Part shown: positions 1 through 8,993 of the stretch, piece by piece
Numbering within the stretch: position 1 is the stretch's first letter
Layout of the letters: every line of letters starts with the position of its first letter
Assembly (NCBI GenBank): GCA_024103425.1
Contig: JAGFIS010000025.1
Location: 18,856 to 82,855 of the forward strand
Direction of reading: 5' to 3'
Length of the DNA stretch: 64,000 nucleotides
Source: Chitinophagaceae bacterium
GTDB taxonomy: Bacteria; Bacteroidota; Bacteroidia; Chitinophagales; Chitinophagaceae
Program-made: the position numbers and the translations under genes
The notes under the pieces: model-generated
Told to the model about the DNA's origin: nothing
The model's input: only the letters and a program-made list of their open reading frames with translations
The model's database searches: none

Positions 1-94
1 GGAAATGGTTTTTGGCAATACTATTGCCTCCGGATAAATTACAGATTACCCGTTAAAGTGAAAATGGTTGATTGGGGATTAGAAACAGCAACGG

Positions 95-400
95 TCAGAA
101 TGCTTTTTTTACCAACATCCCGGAGATTTCTCTGACGATTTTATCAGATACATCCAAATTTTTTACAATCGGGTGCGGCACAATGGAAACGCCGTTAAAA
201 ATACTGTACTGCAATGTGAGGTAGTGCTTCTTGTATTTGAAGTCCCAGCAAAGCACATCAGCGTCGTCGATCTGATTGATGAATTTTACTTTCAGTTCGT
301 CTGACAATACATCAGCAATCATGTAGAATTTAGAAATACCGCAATTGTCATCGATCACTGCTTCTGTGGTTCCGTAGTGAGTTTTGAGGTGGTAGCACAT
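95..400 (-). CDS. Hypothetical protein, 101 aa
   Basis: I do not recognise a named family. The product is a small soluble protein without signal peptide or membrane segment. It has mixed alpha/beta character and a Val/Asp-rich centre containing DDADVLCWDF, and it ends KKAF. It lies 36 bp downstream of the small lipoprotein gene at 437-616 on the same strand and is probably the last gene of the minus-strand cluster that begins near 5134. The reading frame is open from a clear ATG and codon use matches its neighbours, so I believe it is real, but I can assign no function. Confidence 0.6.
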   Translation of the reverse strand: MCYHLKTHYGTTEAVIDDNCGISKFYMIADVLSDELKVKFINQIDDADVLCWDFKYKKHYLTLQYSIFNGVSIVPHPIVKNLDVSDKIVREISGMLVKKAF

Positions 401-436
401 AAGGGTAGAGATTAAATGATACTTTATACTAAAGGA

Positions 437-616
437 TTAATATTTAAACTTTTTTGCTTTTTTGGCTGCTTTAATGGCCGCCGGATCTCCTGATGCTATC
501 TTCTCTGCTCCGATGTTCTTGCCGTCTGTCGGACACCCTAATTTCTCCTTTCCTTTAAGGATCGCACATCCCGAAAGGATATAAGTTGCAAATAAGAAAA
601 GCAGTGTCTTCTTCAT
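437..616 (-). CDS. Small putative lipoprotein, 59 aa
   Basis: This short reading frame encodes a 59-residue protein. It starts MKKTLLFLFATYILSGC, a classic lipoprotein signal with the lipobox LSGC (Cys17 would be lipidated). The mature part has one more Cys (Cys28), a KKAKKAKKF basic patch and ends FKY. Its ATG overlaps the TGA of the upstream gamma carbonic anhydrase gene (ATGA), which implies translational coupling. Similar tiny lipoproteins are common in Bacteroidota but have no known role. The coupling and the textbook signal sequence make it convincing despite its length. Confidence 0.72.
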   Translation of the reverse strand: MKKTLLFLFATYILSGCAILKGKEKLGCPTDGKNIGAEKIASGDPAAIKAAKKAKKFKY

Positions 617-1149
617 AGTTTTGGTTCGGTTTTCCCCGGTTGGTACCAGGAGGAATAAAGCACGTAGTTTCGGGCGATTCTTTCAATTTCTCCTTCTATT
701 AACGCTTGAGGCACATCCTTTATTTTCTTAGCAGGGACTCCTGCATAGAGACTTCCCGGAGGAATTACCGTATTTTCCAACACTACAGCACCGGCGGCGA
801 TAATACTATGGCTACCCACGATGGCATGGTCCATAACAATGGCACCCATACCAATCAGCACGTTATCTTCAATAACGCACCCGTGAACGATAGCATTGTG
901 GCCGATGCTGACATTATTTCCGATAGTGGTGGAAGCTTTGAGATAAGTGCAGTGAATAGTGGCATTATCCTGCACATTTACCCTGTTACCCATGCGTATG
1001 GAGTTAACATCGCCTCTCAATACGGCATTGAACCAGATTGAGCATTCATCTCCCATGATAATATCACCTGTGAGCGTAGCGTTGGAGGCAATAAAACACT
1101 CTCTCCCGAAAGAGGGTAATTTTTGATTTACTTCAATGATTGTCGGCAT
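613..1149 (-). CDS. Gamma carbonic anhydrase family protein (YrdA/PaaY-like), 178 aa
   Basis: This is a trimeric left-handed beta-helix protein of the gamma-class carbonic anhydrase-like family. Hexapeptide repeats (pattern [LIV]-G-x4) run from about residue 15 to 140. The three metal-site histidines are visible in NATIHC, SIGHNA and IVHGC, and a C-terminal helix follows (IERIARNYV). Length is typical for the family. Members bind Zn or Fe, but many lack proven CO2 hydration activity, so the enzymatic role stays open. The gene is 20 bp downstream of the EnvC-like gene and its stop overlaps the start of a small lipoprotein gene, so it is in the middle of an operon. Confidence 0.9.
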   Translation of the reverse strand: MPTIIEVNQKLPSFGRECFIASNATLTGDIIMGDECSIWFNAVLRGDVNSIRMGNRVNVQDNATIHCTYLKASTTIGNNVSIGHNAIVHGCVIEDNVLIGMGAIVMDHAIVGSHSIIAAGAVVLENTVIPPGSLYAGVPAKKIKDVPQALIEGEIERIARNYVLYSSWYQPGKTEPKL

Positions 1150-1169
1150 AAAGAGGAAAAAATGAGGCT

Positions 1170-2453
1170 TTATTTTAACCAGGCTTCAGGATTCTGATAA
1201 GTCGACTCGCGTAATAGCAGAAACTCAATTCTACCGCCTTCACCTTCATCGTTTTCTCCGGCTCTGCCTATCGTTTGTCCGGTTTTTACACGATCACCGC
1301 GTTTCACGCTTACATTATTCAGGTTACTATACACTGTAAAGTACTGGCCATGTTTGATAAAGACGGCCTGGTGATCTTCCATAAAGTTCACAAGAGTTAC
1401 TTCGCCGTCAAACACAGCCTTAACAGGCTCACCTATCTGGGTAGCAATGGTTACACTGTAGTTGGTGAATTTGATACCTCCCGGTAATTCGTTGTTGCCG
1501 TAATGATAAAGAAGGTACCCTTTTACAGGCCACGGTAATCTTCCCTTATTGCTCTCAAAGTTTGCGTTAAGATTGTACTGGGCTTCAGTGGTTACTAGTA
1601 CGCTTCCTGAAGATGGTAAAATAGAGCTGGCATTACTCGTTTCATTGGCATTGATCAGAGATTTTTTGGGTGTTGCAGCGACAGTTGCCCCGCCTGCAGC
1701 TTTTGCTTTCTTAGCAGCTTCGGCTTTAGCAAGTTCCATTTCACGCTTAATCATTGCTGAGATGGAATTCTTCAGTTTCTGGTCTTCTTTTTTCTTTGCG
1801 GCAATTACCTTGTTTAACTCTTTTTGTTTACCCTGCAACTTTTTAACTACGCTGGATTTCTGAGCACGCTCCTTATTAAGCTTGCTCATTTCTACACTTT
1901 CCTCCTTTAGCACTACGGCTTTGCGGTCTTTGCTTTGGTTGAGTTCATCTACCTTCCTGTTAAGGAGTAACTGGGTTTTCAGAATATTATCTGCCTGTTT
2001 TTCCTGATAGTTTCTGAAAGATTTGAGATACGCAATTCGCTTGATAGCATCATTAAATCCTTCTGAGGAAAAAATAAAGTTCAGGAAGCTGTAGTTGCCA
2101 CGGTTTTTATAAGCATAAATCATGCTTTGTGCGTACTCGTCTTTCAGTGTGTCCAGCACGCGATTCATTCTGTTGATTTCTAACTGTGTCAGATAAATCT
2201 CATCGCTCAGGCTGCGTACCTCTTTTCTGATATTTCCTACGACATTTTCCTGAAGCCTTACTTTCTTCTGAACAAGGGCTAATTCATTTAAGCTTGTTTT
2301 GGTAGATTTCTGAGTCTCGTTCAGCAATTTCTGAGTCTCTTCAATTTCTTTTTTTAACTGGTTGCGTTTGCTTTCCAGTGTGGCCTTATCCTGTGCAATG
2401 GCGTAGAAAACGAAAAATAACAGAAAGCCTAAAGCGAATATTTTCTTAGTCAT
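1170..2453 (-). CDS. Murein hydrolase activator, EnvC/NlpD-like, degenerate M23 domain, 427 aa
   Basis: The protein starts with a Sec signal peptide (FLLFFVFYAIAQ). A long coiled coil follows (about residues 22-250, rich in E/K/Q), then a linker and a C-terminal LytM/M23 domain (about 305-427). The zinc ligands of active M23 peptidases are not intact. The HxxxD region reads YHYGNN and the HxH motif reads GRIEFLL, so it is probably a non-catalytic activator of a cell-division amidase, like EnvC, rather than a peptidase. It is directly downstream of a DUF4292 lipoprotein gene, an order I associate with Bacteroidota. Localisation is periplasmic. Confidence 0.85.
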   Translation of the reverse strand: MTKKIFALGFLLFFVFYAIAQDKATLESKRNQLKKEIEETQKLLNETQKSTKTSLNELALVQKKVRLQENVVGNIRKEVRSLSDEIYLTQLEINRMNRVLDTLKDEYAQSMIYAYKNRGNYSFLNFIFSSEGFNDAIKRIAYLKSFRNYQEKQADNILKTQLLLNRKVDELNQSKDRKAVVLKEESVEMSKLNKERAQKSSVVKKLQGKQKELNKVIAAKKKEDQKLKNSISAMIKREMELAKAEAAKKAKAAGGATVAATPKKSLINANETSNASSILPSSGSVLVTTEAQYNLNANFESNKGRLPWPVKGYLLYHYGNNELPGGIKFTNYSVTIATQIGEPVKAVFDGEVTLVNFMEDHQAVFIKHGQYFTVYSNLNNVSVKRGDRVKTGQTIGRAGENDEGEGGRIEFLLLRESTYQNPEAWLK

Positions 2454-2512
2454 CAGGGATCAGATGATTTTTAATAGGGTGAGTAGAAATAACGGTATCG
2501 CTAAAGTACAAA

Positions 2513-3319
2513 TTATTTTACCGTATATCCTGAAGGCCTGTTAAAGGGAAGTGATAATTCATTGTTAAACTCAACCTGCTTGAAAGTCAGCGCAATCCTG
2601 ATTTCCTTTTCAGGTATGGATACTTCCCTGAGGGTAGAAAAGTATAGGGTATCGTTTTTCGGGTACTCATCGTAAAGCAAATCGGCGGTGATGTAATTAC
2701 CGGGTTCTCTGATATTAAGTGTTTGTTTCGCCAGAACGCCTTCAGGCATTTTGAAGTACGATGTGTTCGTAATTTGAGGAGACCCGGAGACAATACGGAG
2801 GTATTTTCCCGCTTGGGTGATGTCGAGTGTTGTTCCGCCGTTTAAAACCAGTTGGCCTGCTACTAATTTTTGTAAATCGTTAAATGTGAAGGGGACTGAG
2901 GTGAGTTCTTTCAGGTACTCGATGTAATGCGATTCAATGGTTTTTTCCAGGCGGTTCAGGATAATGACACTATCCTGTGTGATAAGAATTCTCATGCCTT
3001 CAATATTCAGAAAACTAGCAGTGACTGATATCCAGATCGCACTATCTTTCTTTACTCTGACAAAAGCATTCACCTCGGGCTGACTCTGGCCTGCTTCAGT
3101 GTATTCTACTCTTATCTTGGCTGAGAGTGTTTCAAAAGGAACGGAGTTCCACTGTTTGTATAGTGTTGCTCCCTCTGTTACAACTTCACTGCTTACGGGT
3201 TCACCCTTCTGATGGTCGATACCTGCTGCACCTGTGCGGATCTTATGCGTCGTCTTGCAACCTGCTATCGCAAGGAACACTAAGAGCGACAAGGCAACAA
3301 ATATTTTTCTGTGTTTCAT
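2513..3319 (-). CDS. DUF4292 family lipoprotein, 268 aa
   Basis: The N-terminus has a lipoprotein signal ending in LAIAGC (lipobox, Cys22). The rest is a beta-rich domain matching the DUF4292 family as I remember it (for example SAKIRVEY, FVRVKKDSAIWISV, ITQDSVIILNR). That family is thought to be LolA/LolB-like in fold and would act at the outer membrane. It lies 7 bp downstream of dut and 59 bp upstream of the EnvC-like gene, so it is part of a cell-envelope operon. The family assignment is from motif memory, and the lipid-carrier role is inference only. Confidence 0.78.
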   Translation of the reverse strand: MKHRKIFVALSLLVFLAIAGCKTTHKIRTGAAGIDHQKGEPVSSEVVTEGATLYKQWNSVPFETLSAKIRVEYTEAGQSQPEVNAFVRVKKDSAIWISVTASFLNIEGMRILITQDSVIILNRLEKTIESHYIEYLKELTSVPFTFNDLQKLVAGQLVLNGGTTLDITQAGKYLRIVSGSPQITNTSYFKMPEGVLAKQTLNIREPGNYITADLLYDEYPKNDTLYFSTLREVSIPEKEIRIALTFKQVEFNNELSLPFNRPSGYTVK

Positions 3320-3326
3320 TTTGATT

Positions 3327-3770
3327 TCATTTCATGCCGGTATGCCCGAATCCGCCTGAACCTCTTTCCGAATCTTCGAGTTGTTTACTTTCTTTAAGTT
3401 CAGCCTGTACTACTTTAGCGACAACCATCTGGGCAATCCTGTCTCCGTGTTGAATGGTGTGCGGTTCAGTTGACAGGTTCACCAAAATTACTTTTAACTC
3501 TCCTCTGTAGTCACTGTCGACTGTTCCGGGCGAATTCAGGCAGGTGATGCCGTGTTTCCAGGCCATACCGCTTCGTGGACGTACCTGTACTTCATACCCT
3601 TTGGGAATTTCCAAAAAAATACCTGTTGGAACCATCGCTCTTTGGAGGCTGCCCAGCGTGAGTGGGCTTTCTAAAACTGCCCTCAGGTCCATACCGCTCG
3701 ATCCATTGGTTTCGTATTTTGGCAATTCAAATCCTGACCGGTTAATAACTTTTATAGTGAGTATATCCAT
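3327..3770 (-). CDS. dut: Deoxyuridine 5'-triphosphate nucleotidohydrolase (dUTPase), 147 aa
   Basis: The enzyme hydrolyses dUTP to dUMP and pyrophosphate, keeping uracil out of DNA and supplying dTMP synthesis. All five motifs of the trimeric dUTPase family are present in order: SSGMDLRA (I), PRSGMAWKHG (II), GTVDSDYRGE with the catalytic Asp (III), GDRIAQMVV (IV) and the Gly-rich C-terminal arm RGSGGFGHTG (V). Length is typical. The gene sits between the FkbM methyltransferase gene (23 bp upstream) and the DUF4292 gene (7 bp downstream). Confidence 0.96.
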   Translation of the reverse strand: MDILTIKVINRSGFELPKYETNGSSGMDLRAVLESPLTLGSLQRAMVPTGIFLEIPKGYEVQVRPRSGMAWKHGITCLNSPGTVDSDYRGELKVILVNLSTEPHTIQHGDRIAQMVVAKVVQAELKESKQLEDSERGSGGFGHTGMK

Positions 3771-3793
3771 TTTGGTGAGTATTGACAGATTAT

Positions 3794-4555
3794 TTACAGT
3801 TCCGGTTTAAAGATGAACTCAGATTCAGTTTTGGGTAACGACTCTGAAAGAGGCGTGAGTTGGCCGTCAATCAAGCCGTGAACAGAATAGTTCAATCTAC
3901 CAAATAAAGCCAGGATGGCTGCTCTGTTTTCCGGTGCTACTTCTACCTGCACAGTCGGACGGTGGTTCTTTATCAGTTCTTCCATTTCCGTTAGCACAGT
4001 CACCTCAAATCCTTCCACATCGCATTTGATATAATTGATTTTTTCAAGACCGCCGAAGAGTTCTGACGGCTTTCTCATTTCTGCTTCAAAACTGTATTTA
4101 TGTTCTGCGAGCTCTCCATCTTTCTCTTTGTCGTACACATGCATAAGCCCGGTACTGAGGTAACGGTTCTTTTCTAAATCAGCAACAGGGTCAACAATGG
4201 TGATTTTCTTATTCGCACTCCCCATTGCATAGGGATAGAGCGTGATGTTTTTCCGCTTGCGGGCGAGTTCGTTGAAGATCTTGTTGTATGTACTGACAGG
4301 CTCAACAGCGTGAACGCTTCCTTCAGGTCCTGTCCATTTTGAAAATAGAATGGAGTAGTACCCAAGATTCGCACCGATGTCGATAATCGTATCTCCGGGC
4401 TGAATCAGATTCTTAACGAAATAATGGTATTTGTATATCGGATTCTTTTTAAGGTATCCTGTGCGGTAGAGGAAGAAATAAGACCGTTGCAGTATCCGCA
4501 GGTAATTTTCCAGGCTGACATTTCTGTAAAAAAACGCTTTAATTGATTGTGTCAT
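3794..4555 (-). CDS. FkbM family methyltransferase, 253 aa
   Basis: This is a class I SAM-dependent methyltransferase of the FkbM family. The SAM-binding loop is IDIGANLGYYSILFS (about residues 58-72), followed by the acidic EPV strand end. The family signature IKCDVEGFEVTVL is at about residues 173-185 and VEVAPENR follows. Members O-methylate sugars or other small substrates, and the substrate here cannot be told from sequence. The N-terminal 50 residues are basic and aromatic, possibly membrane-associating. No glycosyltransferase neighbours point to a polysaccharide locus. Confidence 0.87.
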   Translation of the reverse strand: MTQSIKAFFYRNVSLENYLRILQRSYFFLYRTGYLKKNPIYKYHYFVKNLIQPGDTIIDIGANLGYYSILFSKWTGPEGSVHAVEPVSTYNKIFNELARKRKNITLYPYAMGSANKKITIVDPVADLEKNRYLSTGLMHVYDKEKDGELAEHKYSFEAEMRKPSELFGGLEKINYIKCDVEGFEVTVLTEMEELIKNHRPTVQVEVAPENRAAILALFGRLNYSVHGLIDGQLTPLSESLPKTESEFIFKPEL

Positions 4556-4663
4556 GAGGGTTGGAAAACCTTAAAATTGAATGAGATAATTTTTCGTTGC
4601 CAAATGTAGAGTATTCTGCAGACAAGAATGAACGGATGACTGGGTAGGTTTTTGCGCCGGAGT

Positions 4664-5134
4664 CTACTTTTTTATTTTAGCCTTCAATATTTCCCGTGCA
4701 CCTTCAATGCTGTCAAAGGACTTCTTTGGAATCAGAAAGAAGGTTTGGGGATTAAAATAAAGGTGGAAAAAGTAAGGTGTTTCAAGGTAAGTGCTGAATT
4801 CGCTCCACTCCCAGCTGCGATGGCCATGCTCGGTTTCAATCGCCATTTCCTGCTCACCAAAGTCAACCCTGTAACGGGTTCTAAAAGTTGACGATCTTTT
4901 GTAGATGATATAGGGCAGGGCAAACCAGAAGGAAATCATCAGGATAAACCAGAGTCCGGAAGCCATAATCAGCGCCACCGGCGAAATTTTCCCTGAGAAG
5001 AACATCACAGCGCTCATGATTGCAAACACATTTACGAGAATGATGGTAATCTTGATTTCGCGCCGGCTGATGAAGTGATAACGCAATGCCTGTATCACCT
5101 TGGCTTTGTCGTAGGTAAAGAATGAAGAAGTCAT
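4664..5134 (-). CDS. YcxB-like membrane protein, 156 aa
   Basis: Two adjacent hydrophobic helices (about residues 27-50 and 54-77) are followed by a small beta-rich cytoplasmic domain with ETEHGHRSWEW and FFLIPKKSFDS. That arrangement is typical of YcxB-like C-terminal domain proteins, whose function is unknown. It lies 109 bp upstream of the FkbM gene and may be the first gene of the minus-strand cluster. It is divergent from the thioredoxin-like gene at 5215. Confidence 0.7.
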   Translation of the reverse strand: MTSSFFTYDKAKVIQALRYHFISRREIKITIILVNVFAIMSAVMFFSGKISPVALIMASGLWFILMISFWFALPYIIYKRSSTFRTRYRVDFGEQEMAIETEHGHRSWEWSEFSTYLETPYFFHLYFNPQTFFLIPKKSFDSIEGAREILKAKIKK

Positions 5135-5214
5135 TAAAACAAAAATAACTGAAAGATGAGGATTTATTAAGAAAAGATTTCACGAGGAATCTTACTTTTA
5201 TCAAAAGATAACTG

Positions 5215-5739
5215 ATGAAATATATTTTCGCCCTCGCATTGCTGTTTTCGTGTTTTGTACTGGTAGCACAGCCGCCTACAGCCGAGTCTGTTCTGGAACA
5301 GGCCCAGAGAGAAGCCCTCCAGTCTAATAAGAATGTTTTTGTGATGTTCCACGCTTCGTGGTGCAGTTGGTGCCGCAGGATGGAGAAACTGATGGCCGAA
5401 CCTGATATGAAGCCTCTGTTTGATAAAAACTATGTGATGGCGTACCTCACCGTTATGGAGACACCGGATAAAAAAGATCTGGAAAACCCCGGCGCGGTTA
5501 AAGTGCTCGCGCAATACAAAGGAGATAAGGGAGGCATTCCTTTCTGGTATATTACCGATGGCAACGGCAAATTTATCGAGGACAGCCGTGAAATAGTGGA
5601 TGGTAAGAAGGCCGGGAATGTCGGCAGCCCGGCAAGTGAAAATGAAGTTGATTATTTTATTTATGTCCTTAAGAAGTCATCTTCTTTGAATGATAGCGAA
5701 CTGGCAAGTATTAAAGAGAAGTTCCTGATGAAGAATTAG
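5215..5739 (+). CDS. Periplasmic thioredoxin-like protein (CxxC), 174 aa
   Basis: A signal peptide (MKYIFALALLFSCFVLVAQ) precedes a thioredoxin-fold domain. The redox motif is WCSWCRR at about residues 45-51, preceded by the strand VFVMFHAS. A later GGIPFWYI stands in for the cis-Pro loop. This resembles the thioredoxin_7/DUF255-like group of exported disulfide reductases. Function is probably thiol-disulfide exchange in the periplasm. It is a single gene, divergent from YcxB-like and convergent with rarA. Confidence 0.85.
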   Translation: MKYIFALALLFSCFVLVAQPPTAESVLEQAQREALQSNKNVFVMFHASWCSWCRRMEKLMAEPDMKPLFDKNYVMAYLTVMETPDKKDLENPGAVKVLAQYKGDKGGIPFWYITDGNGKFIEDSREIVDGKKAGNVGSPASENEVDYFIYVLKKSSSLNDSELASIKEKFLMKN

Positions 5740-5764
5740 TCTTCGGGAAGAAAAACAATAAGTT

Positions 5765-7030
5765 CTAATACCCGTATTTCGCTTTCCAGCGGTCTCTTAG
5801 GAATTTTCTTATTTCTTCTTCGCGTTTATTTTGACCGGGGTCGTAGAGTTTGGTTCCTTTTATTTTATCGGGGAGGAATTCCATTTCTGCGAAATTGCCT
5901 TCGTATAAGTGTGCATACTTGTAACCTTTGCCATAATCGAGGTCTTTCATCAGCCGAGTCGGCGCATTTCTGATAGCTAATGGCACAGGCAAGTCGCCAT
6001 ACTTCCTCACCAGAGATTCAGCTTCGTTGATGGCCATGTATGAGGCGTTACTCTTAACACTGGAAGCCAGATAAATAGCGCATTGCGAAAGAATGATTCT
6101 CGACTCGGGATATCCGATTACGTTCACGGCCTGAAAACAGTTTGTGGCCAGTACCAATGCGGTAGGATTGGCATTGCCAATATCTTCACTGGCGAAGATG
6201 ACCATCCTGCGAGCGATGAATTTTACGTCTTCGCCCCCTTCGATCATTCGTGCGAGCCAGTAAACCGCAGCATTCGGATCGCTGCCGCGCATAGACTTGA
6301 TAAATGCTGAGATGATATCATAGTGCTGCTCGCCTTTCTTGTCGTAGAGCGCCGTTTTTTGCTGTGCAGCTTTCATCACGAGACTGTCTGTTAGCGTAAC
6401 TGTTTCATCATTGTCTCCTTTAGAAAAGGTTACTGCCAGTTCCAAGAGATTTAATAGCCTTCGTGCATCTCCTCCGGATAAATTAATCAGAGCCTCAGTC
6501 TCTTTTAGATCTATTTTCTTCTTAGAAAGTATGATGTCTTCTTTTATCGCTTTGTGTAGAAGTTCTTTCAAGTGCTCTTCCGATAATGGTTTTAAGACAA
6601 AAACCTGGCTGCGGCTGAGCAGGGCACTATTCACCTCAAAAGAAGGATTTTCTGTAGTGGCTCCGATTAAAGTAATCGTGCCTTTTTCAACAGCTCCCAG
6701 CAAAGCGTCTTGTTGACTTTTATTAAACCGGTGTATTTCGTCGATAAATAAAATGGCATTATCCTGGTGTGCTGCCAGTGCCAGCACTTCGCGTATTTCT
6801 TTTACTCCGGATGAAATGGCGCTTAACACATGAAAGGGCTTGTTCAGTGTTTCTGCAATAATGTGAGCAAGTGTTGTTTTCCCCGATCCGGGCGGTCCCC
6901 ACAGAATCATTGATGGAATATGATTGCTCTCGATAGCTTTATACAAAATGCTCTCTTTACCTGTCAGGTGTTTCTGCCCGATCAGATCTTCCAGCTTAAA
7001 CGGCCTCATTCTTTCTGCTAAAGGCTTCAT
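5765..7030 (-). CDS. rarA: Replication-associated recombination protein A (RarA/MgsA), 421 aa
   Basis: This is a AAA+ ATPase of the RarA/WRNIP1 family, which acts at stalled replication forks. Walker A is GPPGSGKTTL (about residues 45-54), Walker B is AILFIDEIHRFNK, sensor 1 is GATTENPSF and the arginine-finger region is LLSRSQVF. The C-terminal tetramerisation domain contains SAFIKSMRGSDPNAAVYWLA and the conserved end GTKLYDPGQNKRE. Length is standard. It ends 26 bp from the convergent thioredoxin-like gene. Confidence 0.95.
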   Translation of the reverse strand: MKPLAERMRPFKLEDLIGQKHLTGKESILYKAIESNHIPSMILWGPPGSGKTTLAHIIAETLNKPFHVLSAISSGVKEIREVLALAAHQDNAILFIDEIHRFNKSQQDALLGAVEKGTITLIGATTENPSFEVNSALLSRSQVFVLKPLSEEHLKELLHKAIKEDIILSKKKIDLKETEALINLSGGDARRLLNLLELAVTFSKGDNDETVTLTDSLVMKAAQQKTALYDKKGEQHYDIISAFIKSMRGSDPNAAVYWLARMIEGGEDVKFIARRMVIFASEDIGNANPTALVLATNCFQAVNVIGYPESRIILSQCAIYLASSVKSNASYMAINEAESLVRKYGDLPVPLAIRNAPTRLMKDLDYGKGYKYAHLYEGNFAEMEFLPDKIKGTKLYDPGQNKREEEIRKFLRDRWKAKYGY

Positions 7031-7101
7031 AGATGCAGTGATTTATCAGGTGTTAAAGGTAGTCAGTAAAAAAATGCTTCCTGCCTCAAAAAGGAATGTT
7101 T

Positions 7102-7109
7102 TACATTTG
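7102..7109 (+). promoter_or_regulatory. Candidate -7 box TACATTTG
   Basis: An exact match to the Bacteroidota -7 consensus TAnnTTTG lies 17 bp before the ATG of the aspartylglucosaminidase gene. No clear TTG was found 17-23 bp upstream, so the assignment rests on one half of the promoter. Confidence 0.35.
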
Positions 7110-7126
7110 AGAACAACCTTTATATT

Positions 7127-8149
7127 ATGGAAAGAAGAAAATTTTTACAACTTTCTTCCTTTGGAGCATCAATGCTGGCCCTGAAGCCCCCGGGGATCGT
7201 AAAAGCCCCGACAAATCCTATTATCGTTTCCACATGGGCCGATGGTAAACGGGTTAATGAAGAAGCGTGGAAGGTCTTGTCAAAAGGGGGGAGGGCATTG
7301 GATGCAGTTGAAAACGGTGCGAGGTGGATGGAAGATCAGATCAATTGTTGTGTCGGATTGGGAGCAAATCCCGACCGTGACGGTATCGTTACGCTTGACA
7401 GTTGCATTATGGATGAACATGCCAACTGCGGTGCCGTAGCAGCTCTGGAACGAATCAAACATCCTGTTTCTGTAGCGCGTAAGGTGATGGAGCTGACTCC
7501 TCATGTATTGCTGGTAGGACAAGGTGCACAACAGTTTGCAATTGAAAATGGCTTTAAACTGGAACCTCAGGAACTCTCTCCTTCGGCAAAAGATGCTTAT
7601 GAAAAATGGTTGGAAAAGAGCGAATACAAACCAGAGATCAATATTGAAAATAAAAAGAGCATCAATCCTGCTCCGCCTATGCTTTTGGAAGATGGTAGTT
7701 TTAATCATGATACGATGGGCATTGTGGCATTAGATGCCTCCGGTAGTATGAGTGGTGCAGTTACCACAAGCGGAATGGGTTTCAAAATGCGCGGCAGGGT
7801 AGGAGATTCACCGATTATAGGAGCCGGACTGTTTGTAGATAATGAGATAGGTGCTGCCACATCGAGTGGTATGGGCGAGGAGGTAATTCGGATTTGTGGT
7901 ACACACCTCGTAGTGGAATTCATGCGGCAGGGATACAACCCTGAAACTGCGTGCAGGTTAGCAGTGGAGCGGATTGTCAATCGCGATCCCGAGAAAGCCA
8001 AAGGCTTACAGGTAGGTTTTCTCGCTTTGGATAAGAGAGGAAGGTATGGTGCTTATGCTGTTCAGAAAGGATTTGAGTTTGCTGTTAAGAGCGGTAACGA
8101 AGAGAAGATCCTGGGCTGCAAATATGTTTATGATTATGGTGTAACCTAA
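7127..8149 (+). CDS. N4-(beta-N-acetylglucosaminyl)-L-asparaginase (aspartylglucosaminidase family), 340 aa
   Basis: This is an Ntn-hydrolase of the glycosylasparaginase family, which cleaves the GlcNAc-Asn bond after autoproteolysis. The precursor is expected to cleave before the Thr of NHDTMGIVALD (about residue 194), which becomes the N-terminal nucleophile. Downstream substrate motifs are TTSGMGFKMRGRVGDSPI and ATSSGMGEE. The N-terminus ERRKFLQLSS with a hydrophobic stretch resembles a Tat signal, suggesting export as a folded protein. The gene is 11 bp upstream of cutC and probably co-transcribed. Confidence 0.93.
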   Translation: MERRKFLQLSSFGASMLALKPPGIVKAPTNPIIVSTWADGKRVNEEAWKVLSKGGRALDAVENGARWMEDQINCCVGLGANPDRDGIVTLDSCIMDEHANCGAVAALERIKHPVSVARKVMELTPHVLLVGQGAQQFAIENGFKLEPQELSPSAKDAYEKWLEKSEYKPEINIENKKSINPAPPMLLEDGSFNHDTMGIVALDASGSMSGAVTTSGMGFKMRGRVGDSPIIGAGLFVDNEIGAATSSGMGEEVIRICGTHLVVEFMRQGYNPETACRLAVERIVNRDPEKAKGLQVGFLALDKRGRYGAYAVQKGFEFAVKSGNEEKILGCKYVYDYGVT

Positions 8150-8160
8150 AAAGCCGGGTT

Positions 8161-8922
8161 ATGAGTTTACAATCAGAGCGTACTGATACCCCAACGCCAT
8201 TGCTGGAGGTAATCGGATTTAATATAGAAAGTTGCCATACGGCACAAGAAAATGGTGCCGGGAGGATTGAGTTGTGCGATTCTCCGGGAGAGGGTGGTAC
8301 AACCCCTTCTTACGGATTTATAAAAGAAGCCAGAAAATTATTACGCATACCATTATACGTTATGATTCGCCCGAGAGGAGGTGATTTTTTGTATTCTGAT
8401 AGGGAATTCAGATTGATGATGGAAGATATTGCTGTTTGTAAGCAGTTGGGATGCGATGGCGTTGTCTTCGGAATTCTCCATCCTGATGGCAGTGTAGACG
8501 TTCGCCGCAACCGGCTTTTGGCAGAATTGGCATATCCGATGGGTGTAACCTTTCACCGTGCGTTTGACAGAGTCAGCGATCCTGTATTAGCGTTGGAAGA
8601 TGTTATTAATTCAGGTTGTGAGCGTATCCTCACTTCGGGGTTACGGCCTAAAGCAGAGCAGGGATTGGAGCTCATCGCAGATTTGGTTTGCCGTGCAGAA
8701 GGCAGGATTTCCATCATGCCTGGTTCAGGAGTGAATGCAGATAATATTCAGAAAATTATAGAGGCTGCAGGAGTTAAAGAAGTTCATAGCTCAGCCTCAG
8801 GAAAGGTGAACACACAAATGAAATATGAGAATGCCGGGATGCAGGAAAACCTGATGCATGTAGGGGTAGATGGCGAAGCCGTGAAAAGTATGGTGCAGGC
8901 TTTAACGAAACACAGTAAGTAG
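8161..8922 (+). CDS. cutC: CutC family copper homeostasis protein, 253 aa
   Basis: This is a TIM-barrel protein of the CutC family. Conserved segments include IELCDSPGEGGTTPSYG, IRPRGGDFLYS, VFGILHPDGSVD, VTFHRAFDR, ILTSG and IMPGSGVN. The family was originally linked to copper tolerance in E. coli, but a direct copper role is disputed and its biochemistry is unsettled. The start 11 bp after the asparaginase stop implies an operon. Length matches the family. Confidence 0.92.
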   Translation: MSLQSERTDTPTPLLEVIGFNIESCHTAQENGAGRIELCDSPGEGGTTPSYGFIKEARKLLRIPLYVMIRPRGGDFLYSDREFRLMMEDIAVCKQLGCDGVVFGILHPDGSVDVRRNRLLAELAYPMGVTFHRAFDRVSDPVLALEDVINSGCERILTSGLRPKAEQGLELIADLVCRAEGRISIMPGSGVNADNIQKIIEAAGVKEVHSSASGKVNTQMKYENAGMQENLMHVGVDGEAVKSMVQALTKHSK

Positions 8923-8993
8923 TACGTTTTCTTTTTTGACAAGAATCTGATAAAATTATTTTGCTCCTTCCGTAAGTACTGTTGTTCACCGAT

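Noticed and set aside
14..28. Palindrome GGCAATACTATTGCC at the window's left edge as a terminator
   Set aside because: Read in the direction of the nearby minus-strand genes it is followed by A and not T, and the flanking context is cut off.
1170..2453. Calling the EnvC-like protein an active M23 endopeptidase
   Set aside because: The zinc-ligand motifs HxxxD and HxH are not intact, so an activator role is more likely.
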